Positions 24,474-33,270 of a stretch of 55,325 nt of DNA are shown one piece after another. Each line of letters begins with the position of its first letter. Positions within the stretch are counted from its first letter, which is position 1. The notes under the pieces are model-generated. The model searched no databases, was not told the origin of the DNA, and was given only the letters and a program-made list of their open reading frames with translations. A program made the translations under genes and the position numbers. This stretch comes from CAYONZ01 sp964405465 (GTDB lineage Bacteria; Bdellovibrionota; Bdellovibrionia; Bdellovibrionales; JAMPXM01): contig CAYONZ010000023.1 of assembly GCA_964405465.1 (NCBI GenBank), positions 1 to 55,325 of the forward strand. Reading direction: 5' to 3'.

Positions 24474-25289
24474 TTGCCAAAAAAGAAGTTCTTTAATTTA
24501 GGGTTCAGCGTTTTTTTCGTGGTCGTAATGATTTACCTACTGACTGGATGGTCGAATGAAAAATCAAGATCAAATTCTAAAGCAAATATCCAATTCTTGA
24601 CAAACAAGCCCGAAGACCGCTTCCAAGTGGGGGACTCCGAGAAAAACACGACTGATCATTTTGCTCAGGCAAAAAAACTGCTCAACAAGAACCTAGTTTT
24701 GTTTGCAAACAAAACTATCTATTGCGGCTGTCTGGTTCAAAGAAGGAATATCGATCTCAAATCATGCGGCTATAAAATTCAATCTAATCCCAAAAGAGCG
24801 GCTCGTCTCGAATGGGAGCATGTCGTGCCAGCCGAAGCCTTTGGCCAAAGCTTTTCTGAGTGGCGCGTTGGTGCACCACAATGCCATGGCAAGAAAGGCC
24901 GAAAGTGTGCAAAGACCAACTTAGAGTTTTCAAAAATGGAAGGTGATGTCTACAATTTGTTTCCTGAGATTGGTGAACTCAATGGATTGCGTAGCAATTT
25001 CAGCATGGCGCAACTCAATGAGTCTGATTATGACTTTGGCGGTTGCAAAGCTAAACTTCATGATCGAAAATTCGAACCCATGGACTTCGCCAAAGGAATC
25101 GTGGCCCGTACCTATCTTCATATGGAGACCACCCACCCTGGACACGGAATCATCTCAGACAAGAATCGAAAACTCTTTGAAGCATGGGACAAGCTTTACC
25201 CGTTGACTGAGCTTGAATGCCAGCGCTGGAAGAAACTCGAAAAAATCACAGCGACAAAACATGCTCTCATCTCACGCTGTCCGAATTAA
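24474..25289 (+). CDS. endA: Endonuclease I (EndA-type exported nuclease)
   Basis: The 271-residue protein aligns by eye with E. coli EndA: TIYCGCLV, LKSCGYKI, ARLEWEHVVPAEAFG (catalytic His), MEGDVYNLFPEIGELNGLRS, GGCKAKL, ARTYLHM and KLYPLTELECQR. The N-terminus is a signal peptide or anchor (GFSVFFVVVMIYLLTG). Conserved Cys would form disulfides in the periplasm or outside the cell. It would degrade DNA non-specifically. The start is a TTG at 24474 with GGAG eight bases before it. Its stop overlaps the convergent aldehyde dehydrogenase stop (within TTAA). Confidence 0.9.
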   Translation: MPKKKFFNLGFSVFFVVVMIYLLTGWSNEKSRSNSKANIQFLTNKPEDRFQVGDSEKNTTDHFAQAKKLLNKNLVLFANKTIYCGCLVQRRNIDLKSCGYKIQSNPKRAARLEWEHVVPAEAFGQSFSEWRVGAPQCHGKKGRKCAKTNLEFSKMEGDVYNLFPEIGELNGLRSNFSMAQLNESDYDFGGCKAKLHDRKFEPMDFAKGIVARTYLHMETTHPGHGIISDKNRKLFEAWDKLYPLTELECQRWKKLEKITATKHALISRCPN

Positions 25290-26935
25290 AACTCGGCGTT
25301 TTTGATCACAACTAGTTTTTCTTTGAGATAGTCACGCATGGTAAATGGCACGCCGCCTTTTGAGAAACCCGATTGTTCATCCCCGTAAAATGGCATCCAA
25401 TCCACTCGAAAGGTTGGTACTTCATTAACAAGTACTGCAGTGGCCTTGAGACGCCGAATTGCAAAGTTCACCGCAGCCAAGTCTTGAGTGAATATCGAAG
25501 CATGTAAGCTCCAGGGAGATTGGTTGTGTTCGCGAATTGCCTCATGCAAATCATCATAAACCATGACCGATAGCACGGGACCAAACACCTCTAGCTGTCG
25601 AATGCGAGCATGCACCGGCGGATTAAGAAGCAGAGTCGGTGGATAGAAGTTTCCTGAATAAATCTGGCTTTCACTAGAATTTCTGATGTCCTCTTCGCCT
25701 ATTTCTCTGTTTACTCCTCTGGATAATTCCCTGGCTACTTCTCTGGCTAATTCTCTGCCTAATTCATTGGCCATCTCCCCTGCACAATCACCATGATGGG
25801 CAGAACTGAGGCATTGAGCACCCATGGTTTTTGCCTCCTCAACCCATTCGTGAATTCGCTTTTGATCAGATTTGCGAATCAAAGGCCCAAGATCTGAATC
25901 CTCATTTAACGCCGACCCCACTTTAAGTTTCGCAACAAGGTCAACCAAGACAGCGCAAGTTTCTTTGAGAATCGATCGATGCACCCAAAGATTTTGTAAA
26001 CTCACGCAAACTTGTCCTGCATGATAAAAAGCCGATTTCACCAGACTGGGTCCTACTTTTGTGAGATCAACGCTGGGCTCGAGAAATGCCGATGCAGTTC
26101 CACCGTGCTCTAACGCAAAACGAACACCTGGAGCAAGAAGCGAACGTAAATGCCAACCGACTCTGCTACTGCCAATAAAACTAAAAAACCGAATACGTGT
26201 GCTTTGCACCAAGCTTTCGGCCACATCATTAGAACAATAAACAATATTTATTTGTGTATCAGTAAATCCACACTCATGCAAAATCTTTAAAAATTCGAAG
26301 CACGTAAGCGGCGTCTCCAAAGCAGGCTTAAACAATATCGGACTACCAACCGCCAAAGCAGGGGCCACCTGATGTGCCATCAAATTCAAAGGATGATTGA
26401 AGGCACTGATAGCCAAGACCACTCCCAAGGGCTCATGAGTGGTCCAAGCCATGTGCTGATGGGAAGCCGGAGAAGCCCGCATCGGAACTTCCCGACCACC
26501 CAATCTCAAGGCCTCCTCTGCCGAAAATTGAATAGTCAAAATGGCGCGATCAACCTCCACTCGGGCATCGCGGATAGGTTTGCCACACTCCGAGGCAATT
26601 CTCTGGGCAAATAATTCTTTTTCTTCGCCAAGACGCTCTGCCACTCGCTTCAACTTTTGCGCGTTAGAAAATACCAGGGAGGATGAAAACTCCAGATTGT
26701 GAAAATGTTGATATAACGCTTCTAGGGCCAGATGTGCTTCATCTTTTGAACAACTCTCAACTTTACCCAAGACCGCGCCGTCATTTGGCGAAACTATTTC
26801 GGCAAACTCTATAGAAGATGCCGATTTCGGATTGGCTTGAAATAACTCTCGATTACTTTTCTGGAAGTCATGCGAAGCAGAAGCTGAAGCCAAATTTGTT
26901 CGATAAGGATCGCGTTTAAAAATCAAGTTGCCCAT
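25286..26935 (-). CDS. NAD(P)-dependent aldehyde dehydrogenase
   Basis: The 549-residue protein has ALDH superfamily hallmarks: oxyanion Asn180 in SAFNHP, cofactor Lys203 in FKPALETP, FIGSSRVGW, general base Glu276 in LEHGGTA, nucleophile Cys310 in GQVCVS, and a late FGPVLSV. It oxidises an aldehyde to an acid in the cytoplasm; substrate unknown. It is longer than the usual ~480-500 residues. Part of the excess is an Arg/Glu/Leu-rich insert at about residues 389-412 made of a 4-residue repeat, encoded by six 12-bp units. The ATG has GAGG upstream. Confidence 0.9.
   Translation of the reverse strand: MGNLIFKRDPYRTNLASASASHDFQKSNRELFQANPKSASSIEFAEIVSPNDGAVLGKVESCSKDEAHLALEALYQHFHNLEFSSSLVFSNAQKLKRVAERLGEEKELFAQRIASECGKPIRDARVEVDRAILTIQFSAEEALRLGGREVPMRASPASHQHMAWTTHEPLGVVLAISAFNHPLNLMAHQVAPALAVGSPILFKPALETPLTCFEFLKILHECGFTDTQINIVYCSNDVAESLVQSTRIRFFSFIGSSRVGWHLRSLLAPGVRFALEHGGTASAFLEPSVDLTKVGPSLVKSAFYHAGQVCVSLQNLWVHRSILKETCAVLVDLVAKLKVGSALNEDSDLGPLIRKSDQKRIHEWVEEAKTMGAQCLSSAHHGDCAGEMANELGRELAREVARELSRGVNREIGEEDIRNSSESQIYSGNFYPPTLLLNPPVHARIRQLEVFGPVLSVMVYDDLHEAIREHNQSPWSLHASIFTQDLAAVNFAIRRLKATAVLVNEVPTFRVDWMPFYGDEQSGFSKGGVPFTMRDYLKEKLVVIKNAEF
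25701..25772. repeat. Six 12-bp tandem units inside the aldehyde dehydrogenase gene
   Basis: Units starting at 25701, 25713, 25725, 25737, 25749 and 25761 follow a degenerate AATTCTCTGGCT pattern. Being a multiple of three they keep frame and encode a repeated E-L/V-A-R motif on the minus strand, predicted to be a charged helix. Confidence 0.8.
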
Positions 26936-27088
26936 TTTTCACCTCATTGGCTTGATCTCACACCAAATTTTAAACGCAGGCAAGAAACGCATCTCGGATC
27001 AAGCTCACAAACGAGTATTCGCGAGAAACAACGAGCAGCCATAGAAACAAATGAAGCCTAATGCACCCACCTACCGCTGGCTTGATTG

Positions 27089-27159
27089 CCCGCTTACTGC
27101 GGGTTTAAATCTTGGACCCGCTTACTGCGGGTTTAAATCTTGGACCCGCTTACTGCGGG
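27089..27159. repeat. Three tandem 28-bp hairpin repeats at the phoR 3' end
   Basis: The hairpin CCCGC-TTACT-GCGGG occurs at 27089-27103, 27117-27131 and 27145-27159, separated by TTTAAATCTTGGA. In copies two and three the stem extends to 6 bp (ACCCGC/GCGGGT). The innermost copy contains the last phoR codons and its TAA (27150-27152). It may act as a repeated transcription terminator or mRNA 3'-end stabiliser for the pst-pho operon. Confidence 0.8.
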
Positions 27160-28625
27160 TCGGTCAGCGGAAACACACAGATGAATTCGCTGCCGACTCC
27201 GACGCGGCTTTCGAGACTGACTCTTCCGCCGTGTTTTTGGACGATGTGTTTCACTATCGAAAGGCCGAGGCCTGTGCCTCCTTGTTCGCGTGAACGCCCC
27301 TCATCGATACGATAAAAACGCTCGAAGAGTCGAGTTTGATGTTCTTCAAGTATTCCGGGACCATTGTCACGAACACGAAGACAAACCGAGCTCGGTTCAC
27401 GGTACTCCCAAATCACTTCTACTTTTGAACCTTCGGGAATATACTGTATGGCATTCGAAATCAAATTGAGCAAAACCTGTTCAACTCGAATTGGATCAGC
27501 ATAGACTTCACGAGCCCCATAAACTGTGGTCACTTCAATTTTTTTGGCAGCCCGACGTTTCTCTAAATTTCGGAGAGTGTCTTCAGTCAACTCTCGTGTG
27601 CTCGAAATTTTTTTAGTAAATTCGGCACCCGAATCAAATGCAGAAAGATCAAGGAGATCATTTAAAAGCAAAATCAATCGATCAACATTTCGCGAAACAA
27701 TATCAAGAAACTTTTCAGCTGAATCCAAGCGATTTGCCTTCAGATCCTCCCGCAAAGTTTCAACGTATCCTTTAACCGAAGTGAGCGGAGTTCGCAGCTC
27801 GTGCGAAGCATTGCCTACGAAATCAATGCGAATTTGTTCGGCCTGCTTCAACTCGGTGATGTCGTGAAAAAGACCAACAGCACCATAAACTTCTCCACGA
27901 CCATCTTTAAGTGGAGTGACAGAAATGGAGTAAAACCTTGCAATGCTGTGGTGTGAAGTATTGATCAGAGTTTTGATGTTTTGCGAACGCCCTTTTGTCA
28001 ACGCCTCTTTAAAACCACGAATCACCTCAGGTGAGCGAAAAATCTGCCGAATATTATTGTCTCGCTTGGGCCCCAAAGCAGGACCAAACGCCAACGCAAA
28101 TGGTGAATTAAAAAAAACCGGCCTTCCATGTTTATCAATTTCTAAGATGGCATCAGATAAAGTCGAAACTAAGGCCGACATTTCTTCACGATCTCTTACG
28201 ACCTCACCGCTTTTTTCTAAAAGCTTAGCGCGAATGCGATCAAGCGCCCGCTCCAAATCATACCACTCTCCGGGAGCTTCCCACTCTAAATCAGAGAGTG
28301 TTGATTCGGTTTCAATACCTTTTCGAATGTCTCTCGCTTTACGTAAGATTCTCTCCATGGGGCGGAAATACCAGCGGGAGGCAATAACAAAATAAAGCCC
28401 TGCAACCAGCATAATCGAAAAAAACAAAGTCGTGAGATACGAATCAAAATCACCAAGCGAGCGATTCAAATCAACGCCCGGCTGAAAATGCGTATAAACA
28501 AAATATCGAACCGAAAAACCAAAAACTATTGCCGTGATAGAAACAAAACCGATGTAGTTAAAAAACATACGCTTGGCAATTTGCCACGGAAAATATCTTC
28601 TTTTGCGACCGATCCGAATCTCCAT
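27150..28625 (-). CDS. phoR: Phosphate sensor histidine kinase PhoR
   Basis: The 491-residue kinase has two membrane helices (about 20-40 and 68-85) with a short periplasmic loop and a HAMP-like linker (RPMERILRKARDIRKG). A PAS domain spans about 150-260. The HisKA phosphoacceptor site is in FVGNASHELRTPLTS, and the ATPase boxes are N (LNLISNAIQYIPEG), G1 (VRDNGPGI) and G2 (GGTGLGLSIVKHI). It sits directly after phoB in the pst operon, so it should sense phosphate status through PstABC/PhoU and phosphorylate PhoB. AGGG precedes the ATG. The short periplasmic loop argues against direct external ligand sensing. Confidence 0.9.
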   Translation of the reverse strand: MEIRIGRKRRYFPWQIAKRMFFNYIGFVSITAIVFGFSVRYFVYTHFQPGVDLNRSLGDFDSYLTTLFFSIMLVAGLYFVIASRWYFRPMERILRKARDIRKGIETESTLSDLEWEAPGEWYDLERALDRIRAKLLEKSGEVVRDREEMSALVSTLSDAILEIDKHGRPVFFNSPFALAFGPALGPKRDNNIRQIFRSPEVIRGFKEALTKGRSQNIKTLINTSHHSIARFYSISVTPLKDGRGEVYGAVGLFHDITELKQAEQIRIDFVGNASHELRTPLTSVKGYVETLREDLKANRLDSAEKFLDIVSRNVDRLILLLNDLLDLSAFDSGAEFTKKISSTRELTEDTLRNLEKRRAAKKIEVTTVYGAREVYADPIRVEQVLLNLISNAIQYIPEGSKVEVIWEYREPSSVCLRVRDNGPGILEEHQTRLFERFYRIDEGRSREQGGTGLGLSIVKHIVQKHGGRVSLESRVGVGSEFICVFPLTDPQ

Positions 28626-28700
28626 CTCATCCCTAGTTTCGTTTTAAATTTTCAATCTCGTGATCCCTACTCAATACTTTGCGAATTCAAGCAACTTCGT

Positions 28701-29408
28701 TCAATGGTCACTGCTTCTCACCCGATAACCAATTCCCCGAATCGTCTCGATGAGGTCGGCACAGTTGCCCATTTTTTTTCGCAATCCGAAGATATGGGTA
28801 TCAACTGTACGTCCCACAACAGCAACTCCTTCTCCCTGTACCTGTTCGATCAATGAATCACGAGTGTGTACCTTTCCCGGTTGAGAAACCATAGCATGTA
28901 AAAGTTTATATTCAGAAGGAGTGAGCTGCAATAACTGGTGATCACATTTGACTTCATAGGTGGCCGGATTAATTTCAATTCCTCCAAGAGTGAGCAACTC
29001 CCCTGGTTGTTTTTTTTCATCGACCCGCGCGCGTCTCACGAGGGCTTTCACTCGGGCCTTCAAAACCGAGATTTCAAACGGCTTACTCATATAATCATCT
29101 GCACCGGCATCGAGACCAGCCACAATATCAGCGTCATCAGCTTTTGCGGTCACCATCAAAATACCCTGATGAGCTTCGTTCTTCTTACGCAATGACTGAA
29201 TAAGATCAACGCCTGAGGCTCCTGGCAGCATCCAATCCAAAATAAGCGTATGGAATTTCTTTGCCTTAAGTGCTGGCAAAGCCTCCTCGACGGATCCTAC
29301 ACTTGTAACCTGATAACCCTCGCGTAGAAGATGAAGTTCCATTAACTCGCGAATTTCGACTTCATCCTCAACAATTAAAACCGTTCCGGCACCACTTGAT
29401 TCAGCCAT
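28701..29408 (-). CDS. phoB: Phosphate regulon response regulator PhoB
   Basis: The 235-residue OmpR-family regulator has a receiver domain (acid pair in IVEDEVE, phospho-Asp in TLILDWMLPG, Thr in LMVTAKADD, Lys in MSKPFE). The winged helix follows (LTPSEYKLLHAM, VVGRTVDTHIFGLRKKMG, IETIRGIGYRV). Context between phoU and phoR supports PhoB rather than another OmpR member. The ATG at 29408 has GAGG six bases upstream; two upstream in-frame ATGs lack this. Confidence 0.9.
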   Translation of the reverse strand: MAESSGAGTVLIVEDEVEIRELMELHLLREGYQVTSVGSVEEALPALKAKKFHTLILDWMLPGASGVDLIQSLRKKNEAHQGILMVTAKADDADIVAGLDAGADDYMSKPFEISVLKARVKALVRRARVDEKKQPGELLTLGGIEINPATYEVKCDHQLLQLTPSEYKLLHAMVSQPGKVHTRDSLIEQVQGEGVAVVGRTVDTHIFGLRKKMGNCADLIETIRGIGYRVRSSDH

Positions 29409-29490
29409 ATCAAACCTCATTCGTTCAAGATCCAATCAGAAAAACTCCAAACACTTAAGCAAATGCCCCTTCAGTTGCCCACAACCCGGT

Positions 29491-30153
29491 CTATTCTACT
29501 GATGACCCATGTCTCACATCTTCACCGGTGAAAGCAAAGATCACATCCTCGGCAATATTCGTAGCGTGATCAGCCATGCGTTCAAGATTTCTCGCAATTA
29601 ATATAATATCGAGCGCTGCCTCGGTGACATCCGCATTTATTTTCATCTGCTCTACACAGAGCTCAAACGCTTGGTTCTTTAACTCATCAATCGCATCATC
29701 ACGCTCGAGCACTGTCTGCGCCAAATCAATATCTTCACGAATAAAAGCATCTAAAGCATCACGCACCATCAGTCGTACTTGTGCAGCCATTCCCGGCAAA
29801 TTCAATTTTAAATTCAACTTCGTGTCTGCCAAATAGTGTTCAGCATTGTAAGCAATATTCACAGCTTGATCACCCATGCGTTCGAGATCCGTATTGATCT
29901 TGATGATCGCCAAAATCAAACGCAGATCTCCTGCCACTGGCGAAATTCGCGCCAGGACCTGAAGACAATTATCGTCAACTTGAATATGCGATTCATTGAT
30001 TCGCCTTTCAATGGCCAGAATTTCTTCAAGTTTTTTTAAGTCACGCTCAAGCAATCCTTGAGTGGCTTTTTCAATAGCCTGTTCCACATAGCCACCCATG
30101 GTTGCAATTCGACCCTTCAGGTCTCGCAAATCTCTTTCAAATCTTCTTTCCAT
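29491..30153 (-). CDS. phoU: Phosphate transport regulator PhoU
   Basis: The 220-residue all-helical protein has two PhoU repeats, each with the metal-binding ExxxD-type motif: INTDLERMGDQAVNIAYNA in the first and LIARNLERMADHATNIAEDV in the second. PhoU links PstABC activity to PhoR to keep the Pho regulon off when phosphate is plentiful. The ATG at 30153 has GGGGAG upstream; the extra upstream frame is not PhoU-like. It lies between pstB and phoB. Confidence 0.95.
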   Translation of the reverse strand: MERRFERDLRDLKGRIATMGGYVEQAIEKATQGLLERDLKKLEEILAIERRINESHIQVDDNCLQVLARISPVAGDLRLILAIIKINTDLERMGDQAVNIAYNAEHYLADTKLNLKLNLPGMAAQVRLMVRDALDAFIREDIDLAQTVLERDDAIDELKNQAFELCVEQMKINADVTEAALDIILIARNLERMADHATNIAEDVIFAFTGEDVRHGSSVE

Positions 30154-30364
30154 TTTCACTCCCCATTTGCCTTCCCTTTTCCCCCCGACGCCCTCTGCTG
30201 ACATATCTGATGGCGCTGCATTTTAAGTGGCAATGTCATCTGCAATTTCTTGGCGTTAGGTCACATCCCTATTGTAACTCAATTAACCGATTACAAAATC
30301 TACTTCAATTATCCTCACTCACCTTCGCCAGTCATCAGAGCCGAGTGAGTTTGTGCTCAGGATC

Positions 30365-31135
30365 TCAACCAAATCGTCCCGTGATATACTGCTCCGTTCG
30401 CGCATCTTTTGGCTTAGTAAAAATTCGACTGGTGATTCCATTTTCCACCAGGTCTCCTAATAAGAAAAATGCCGTTTGATTAGAAATCCGTGCAGCCTGC
30501 TGCATATTGTGAGTGACAATGATCACGGTCACTTCATTCTTTAGTTCAACCACAAGCTCTTCAATTTTCGCAGTCGAAATTGGATCTAGCGCACTTGTAG
30601 GCTCATCCATTAAAATCACAGGCGGGCTTACGGCAAGCGCGCGAGCAATACACAACCGCTGCTGTTGCCCTCCCGACAAGGACATACCGCTGGCGTTAAG
30701 CTTGTCTTTGACCTCATCCCACAAAGCCGCATGTCGCAAACAACGCTCCACCACCTCATCCAAAATCGATCGCCTACGAACACCTGCCAATCGAAGCCCT
30801 GCCACCACATTGTCATAGATACTCATGGACGGAAACGGATTTGGTTTTTGAAAAACCATCCCCACGCTTCGTCGCACAGAAACAGCATCAACTCCTGCGC
30901 CATAAATATTCTCGCCAGCCAATAAAACTTGACCCTCAACCCTCGCGCCTGAAACTTCTTCGTGCAAGCGATTTAAACAGCGAAGAAATGTCGATTTACC
31001 ACACCCGCTTGGTCCAATCAGAGCGTGCACCTCTTTACGCTTAAATTCAATCGACACATCTTTCACAGCCATGTGCTGACCAAAATAGGCCTTGAGATTT
31101 TTAACTGACAAAATCACATCTGAAGCAGTTTCCAT
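30365..31135 (-). CDS. pstB: Phosphate ABC transporter ATP-binding protein PstB
   Basis: The 256-residue ATPase has Walker A GPSGCGKST, the PstB-typical LRCLNRLHEE, Q-loop VFQKPNPFPSMSIYDNV, signature LSGGQQQRLCIARALA, Walker B VILMDEPTSALDPIST and H-loop VTHNMQQA. All are diagnostic of PstB. It energises the PstCA phosphate channel on the cytoplasmic side. It is 9 nt after pstA with AGGGG before the ATG. Confidence 0.97.
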   Translation of the reverse strand: METASDVILSVKNLKAYFGQHMAVKDVSIEFKRKEVHALIGPSGCGKSTFLRCLNRLHEEVSGARVEGQVLLAGENIYGAGVDAVSVRRSVGMVFQKPNPFPSMSIYDNVVAGLRLAGVRRRSILDEVVERCLRHAALWDEVKDKLNASGMSLSGGQQQRLCIARALAVSPPVILMDEPTSALDPISTAKIEELVVELKNEVTVIIVTHNMQQAARISNQTAFFLLGDLVENGITSRIFTKPKDARTEQYITGRFG

Positions 31136-31144
31136 CTTTTTCCC

Positions 31145-32008
31145 CTAGCGTCTCGACCATTTCAGCAAGGCTCGAGTGCTCAAATTCAAAATCAATACAA
31201 CGCTCACTAAAACTAAAGCACCTGTCCATGCTTGAGCTCGCAGATGATCATCATGCGAGCTTGCATAATTAAATATCTGTACAGGTAAAGAGGAAATCGG
31301 CGAATTTAAACCCCGAAATCCGAAATTGTTTGAAAATGCAGTGAAGAGTAGCGGTGCAGTTTCTCCTGCGATTCGCGCCAAAGCCAACATCACACCTGTG
31401 ACAACGCCACCGAGACTCCCAGGTAAAACAACACTCATGATCACTCGCCATTTTGGTAACCCCAACGCCAAACCTGCTTCACGAATGTGATTCGGCATCA
31501 GTTTCAAAATCTCTTCAGTCGTTCGCGCCACGATCGGCACCATGATGATCGCCAGTGCGACGGATCCAGCATAAGATGAGTAATGATGGAGTGGGGCCAC
31601 AACCAAAGCGTAAGCAAATAAGCCCACGATGATCGATGGAACACTGGTCAGCAAATCCGTCATGAATTTTAGAATTTTATTTGTTTTTCCATCGCGATAT
31701 TCAGCCAAATAAATTCCGGCGCCGATTCCCCAAGGCACACCCAATAATGACGCCATCAAAATGATCACGGCACTTCCAGTGATGGCATTGGCCATTCCTC
31801 CTCCGGGCTCACCAATCGGTCGTGGTGTCTCGGTGAAAAACTCAATATTCAAACCCGGTGCACCTTTAAAAATGACGTAGGCGAAAACAAAAAACAGAGG
31901 CAAGATTGCGACCAATGAAATCGTCACAATCAAGGCCTGCCAAACGCGACTCACCCATTTTCGTTTGCGATCAAGAAGACTGACTGTTTGAATCAGATTT
32001 TTGGTCAT
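31145..32008 (-). CDS. pstA: Phosphate ABC transporter permease PstA
   Basis: The 287-residue permease has six predicted membrane helices and the BPD_transp_1 coupling loop (IREAGLALGLPKWRVIMSVV) that contacts PstB. GIYLAEY and SVPSIIVGLFAYAL are typical PstA segments. The ATG at 32008 overlaps the pstC stop (ATGA at 32005-32008) and has GAAGG upstream. Confidence 0.95.
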   Translation of the reverse strand: MTKNLIQTVSLLDRKRKWVSRVWQALIVTISLVAILPLFFVFAYVIFKGAPGLNIEFFTETPRPIGEPGGGMANAITGSAVIILMASLLGVPWGIGAGIYLAEYRDGKTNKILKFMTDLLTSVPSIIVGLFAYALVVAPLHHYSSYAGSVALAIIMVPIVARTTEEILKLMPNHIREAGLALGLPKWRVIMSVVLPGSLGGVVTGVMLALARIAGETAPLLFTAFSNNFGFRGLNSPISSLPVQIFNYASSHDDHLRAQAWTGALVLVSVVLILNLSTRALLKWSRR

Positions 32009-33051
32009 CGCGCCTTCTTTTCCACGTTCCAAATAATCAAACGCGCAACGGAGTTGATCACCAAAGACACCACAAACAGAGCCAGACCAACTGCAGCCAG
32101 TGATGAGAGCTGTAAGCCACTCGCCTCTGGGTATTCATTGGCAATTACACTGGCCATCGTTTGTGCCGGAGCTAAGATGGAGGCACTGATATCGCTACGA
32201 TTGCCAATGACCATGGTGACCGCCATGGTCTCACCCAATGCGCGTCCAAGTCCCAAAATCACAGCGCCCAAAATTCCAGATTTAGCGGTAGCCAACACTG
32301 CCATGCGCATCATCTCCCAACGAGTCGCACCCAAGGCCAATGAAGCCTCTCGAATTGAAGGATCAACGGTGTTGAATATCTCACGACACATCGACGCTAT
32401 GGTAGGCGTGACCATTACAGCCAAAATGATCGAAGCTGTCAGCATGCCCACGCCAAATCCCGGCCCGGCAAATAGAGAACCTGCATAGTTGTGCATGAGA
32501 TTTGAAACGTCGGAGAGCCCCAATTGGGTCCATCCAAAAAGATGGCCAAGCAAAACCGCAGCGTACGCAGGTATAGTGAGGAGAAACCCCAACCCTATCG
32601 AAAACCAACTATCGGGTCCAAGCCAAAGACTCAACTTCGGTTGCACTGTCGATTGCATAAAAGGTGAAAGCACAAAAATGCCCCAAAGCCCATAGACCAC
32701 ACTCGGAATCGCAGCCAACATTTCAACTAAAAATCCAACAACTTTCGCAATTCCCTTGGGTGCAATTTCGGTCAGAAACAGTGCCACACCTAAGCTCACA
32801 GGAGCAGCCAACAATAAAGCAAGCAAACTGCTCATCACAGTTCCATAAATGAAGGCGAGAGCACCATATTGCTCCATCGGCGGATTCCAATCATTCGTGA
32901 TAAAGAATTTGAATCCTAAAGTGGTCAAGGTGGGCCAAGCCATTTTCAGGAGTAAAAATACGATACCACAAAGAAGCAAGATCACGGCCCAGCTCATCGC
33001 TTTCAAAAGCCAATAAAAAAGGCGATCGCCAAAATGTCGTCCTCGCTGCAT
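32005..33051 (-). CDS. pstC: Phosphate ABC transporter permease PstC
   Basis: The 348-residue permease has about six membrane helices, the coupling loop SIREASLALGATRWEMMRMA and PstC-typical VEMLAAIPSVVYGLWGI and LGRALGETMAVTMVIGN. A larger second periplasmic loop is present, as in PstC. The open frame extends to 33174, but a TATAAT box at 33163-33158 lies inside that extension. I therefore take the ATG at 33051 (or GTG at 33054), downstream of GAGG. First gene of the pst-pho operon; no pstS precedes it. Confidence 0.93.
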   Translation of the reverse strand: MQRGRHFGDRLFYWLLKAMSWAVILLLCGIVFLLLKMAWPTLTTLGFKFFITNDWNPPMEQYGALAFIYGTVMSSLLALLLAAPVSLGVALFLTEIAPKGIAKVVGFLVEMLAAIPSVVYGLWGIFVLSPFMQSTVQPKLSLWLGPDSWFSIGLGFLLTIPAYAAVLLGHLFGWTQLGLSDVSNLMHNYAGSLFAGPGFGVGMLTASIILAVMVTPTIASMCREIFNTVDPSIREASLALGATRWEMMRMAVLATAKSGILGAVILGLGRALGETMAVTMVIGNRSDISASILAPAQTMASVIANEYPEASGLQLSSLAAVGLALFVVSLVINSVARLIIWNVEKKAR

Positions 33052-33157
33052 CACTTTAGGTATCCTCGCCTCATCACAGTCCCGACCGCGATCGAAAGTC
33101 TTCGTATCACAAGATAATATCTGCCCGCGTTCACTAAGAACATCCATACGGTCCGCA

Positions 33158-33201
33158 ATTATAAGTGGAAACATCCCAAACCATTGTCAGGATTTAGTCA
33201 A
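33158..33201 (-). promoter_or_regulatory. pst operon promoter with a tentative Pho box
   Basis: On the minus strand a perfect TATAAT lies at 33163-33158 with no good -35 at 17 bp, as in activator-dependent promoters. On the plus strand TTGTCAG-GATT-TAGTCAA (33184-33201) is a direct repeat with 11-bp period resembling PhoB half-sites (TGTCA/AGTCA), but it is reversed relative to the gene and about 20 bp from the -10. The -10 is convincing; the Pho box is tentative. Confidence 0.4.
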
Positions 33202-33246
33202 GACAGGAGGTCTTGAAGCGTAAACCAACCAAGACAGGAGGTCTTG
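33199..33246. repeat. Two tandem 31-bp hairpin repeats between arsC-like gene and pstC
   Basis: CAAGAC-AGGAG-GTCTTG occurs at 33199-33215 and 33230-33246, each a 6-bp stem with a 5-nt loop, followed by similar GCGTAAA/CCGTAAA words. They lie just after the ArsC-like gene (stop at 33271) and may terminate it. Confidence 0.7.
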
Positions 33247-33270
33247 AGCCGTAAAACTAACCCGGACTGG

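Noticed and set aside
33052..33174. N-terminal extension of PstC
   Set aside because: The extension contains a TATAAT promoter element and is not similar to PstC N-termini.
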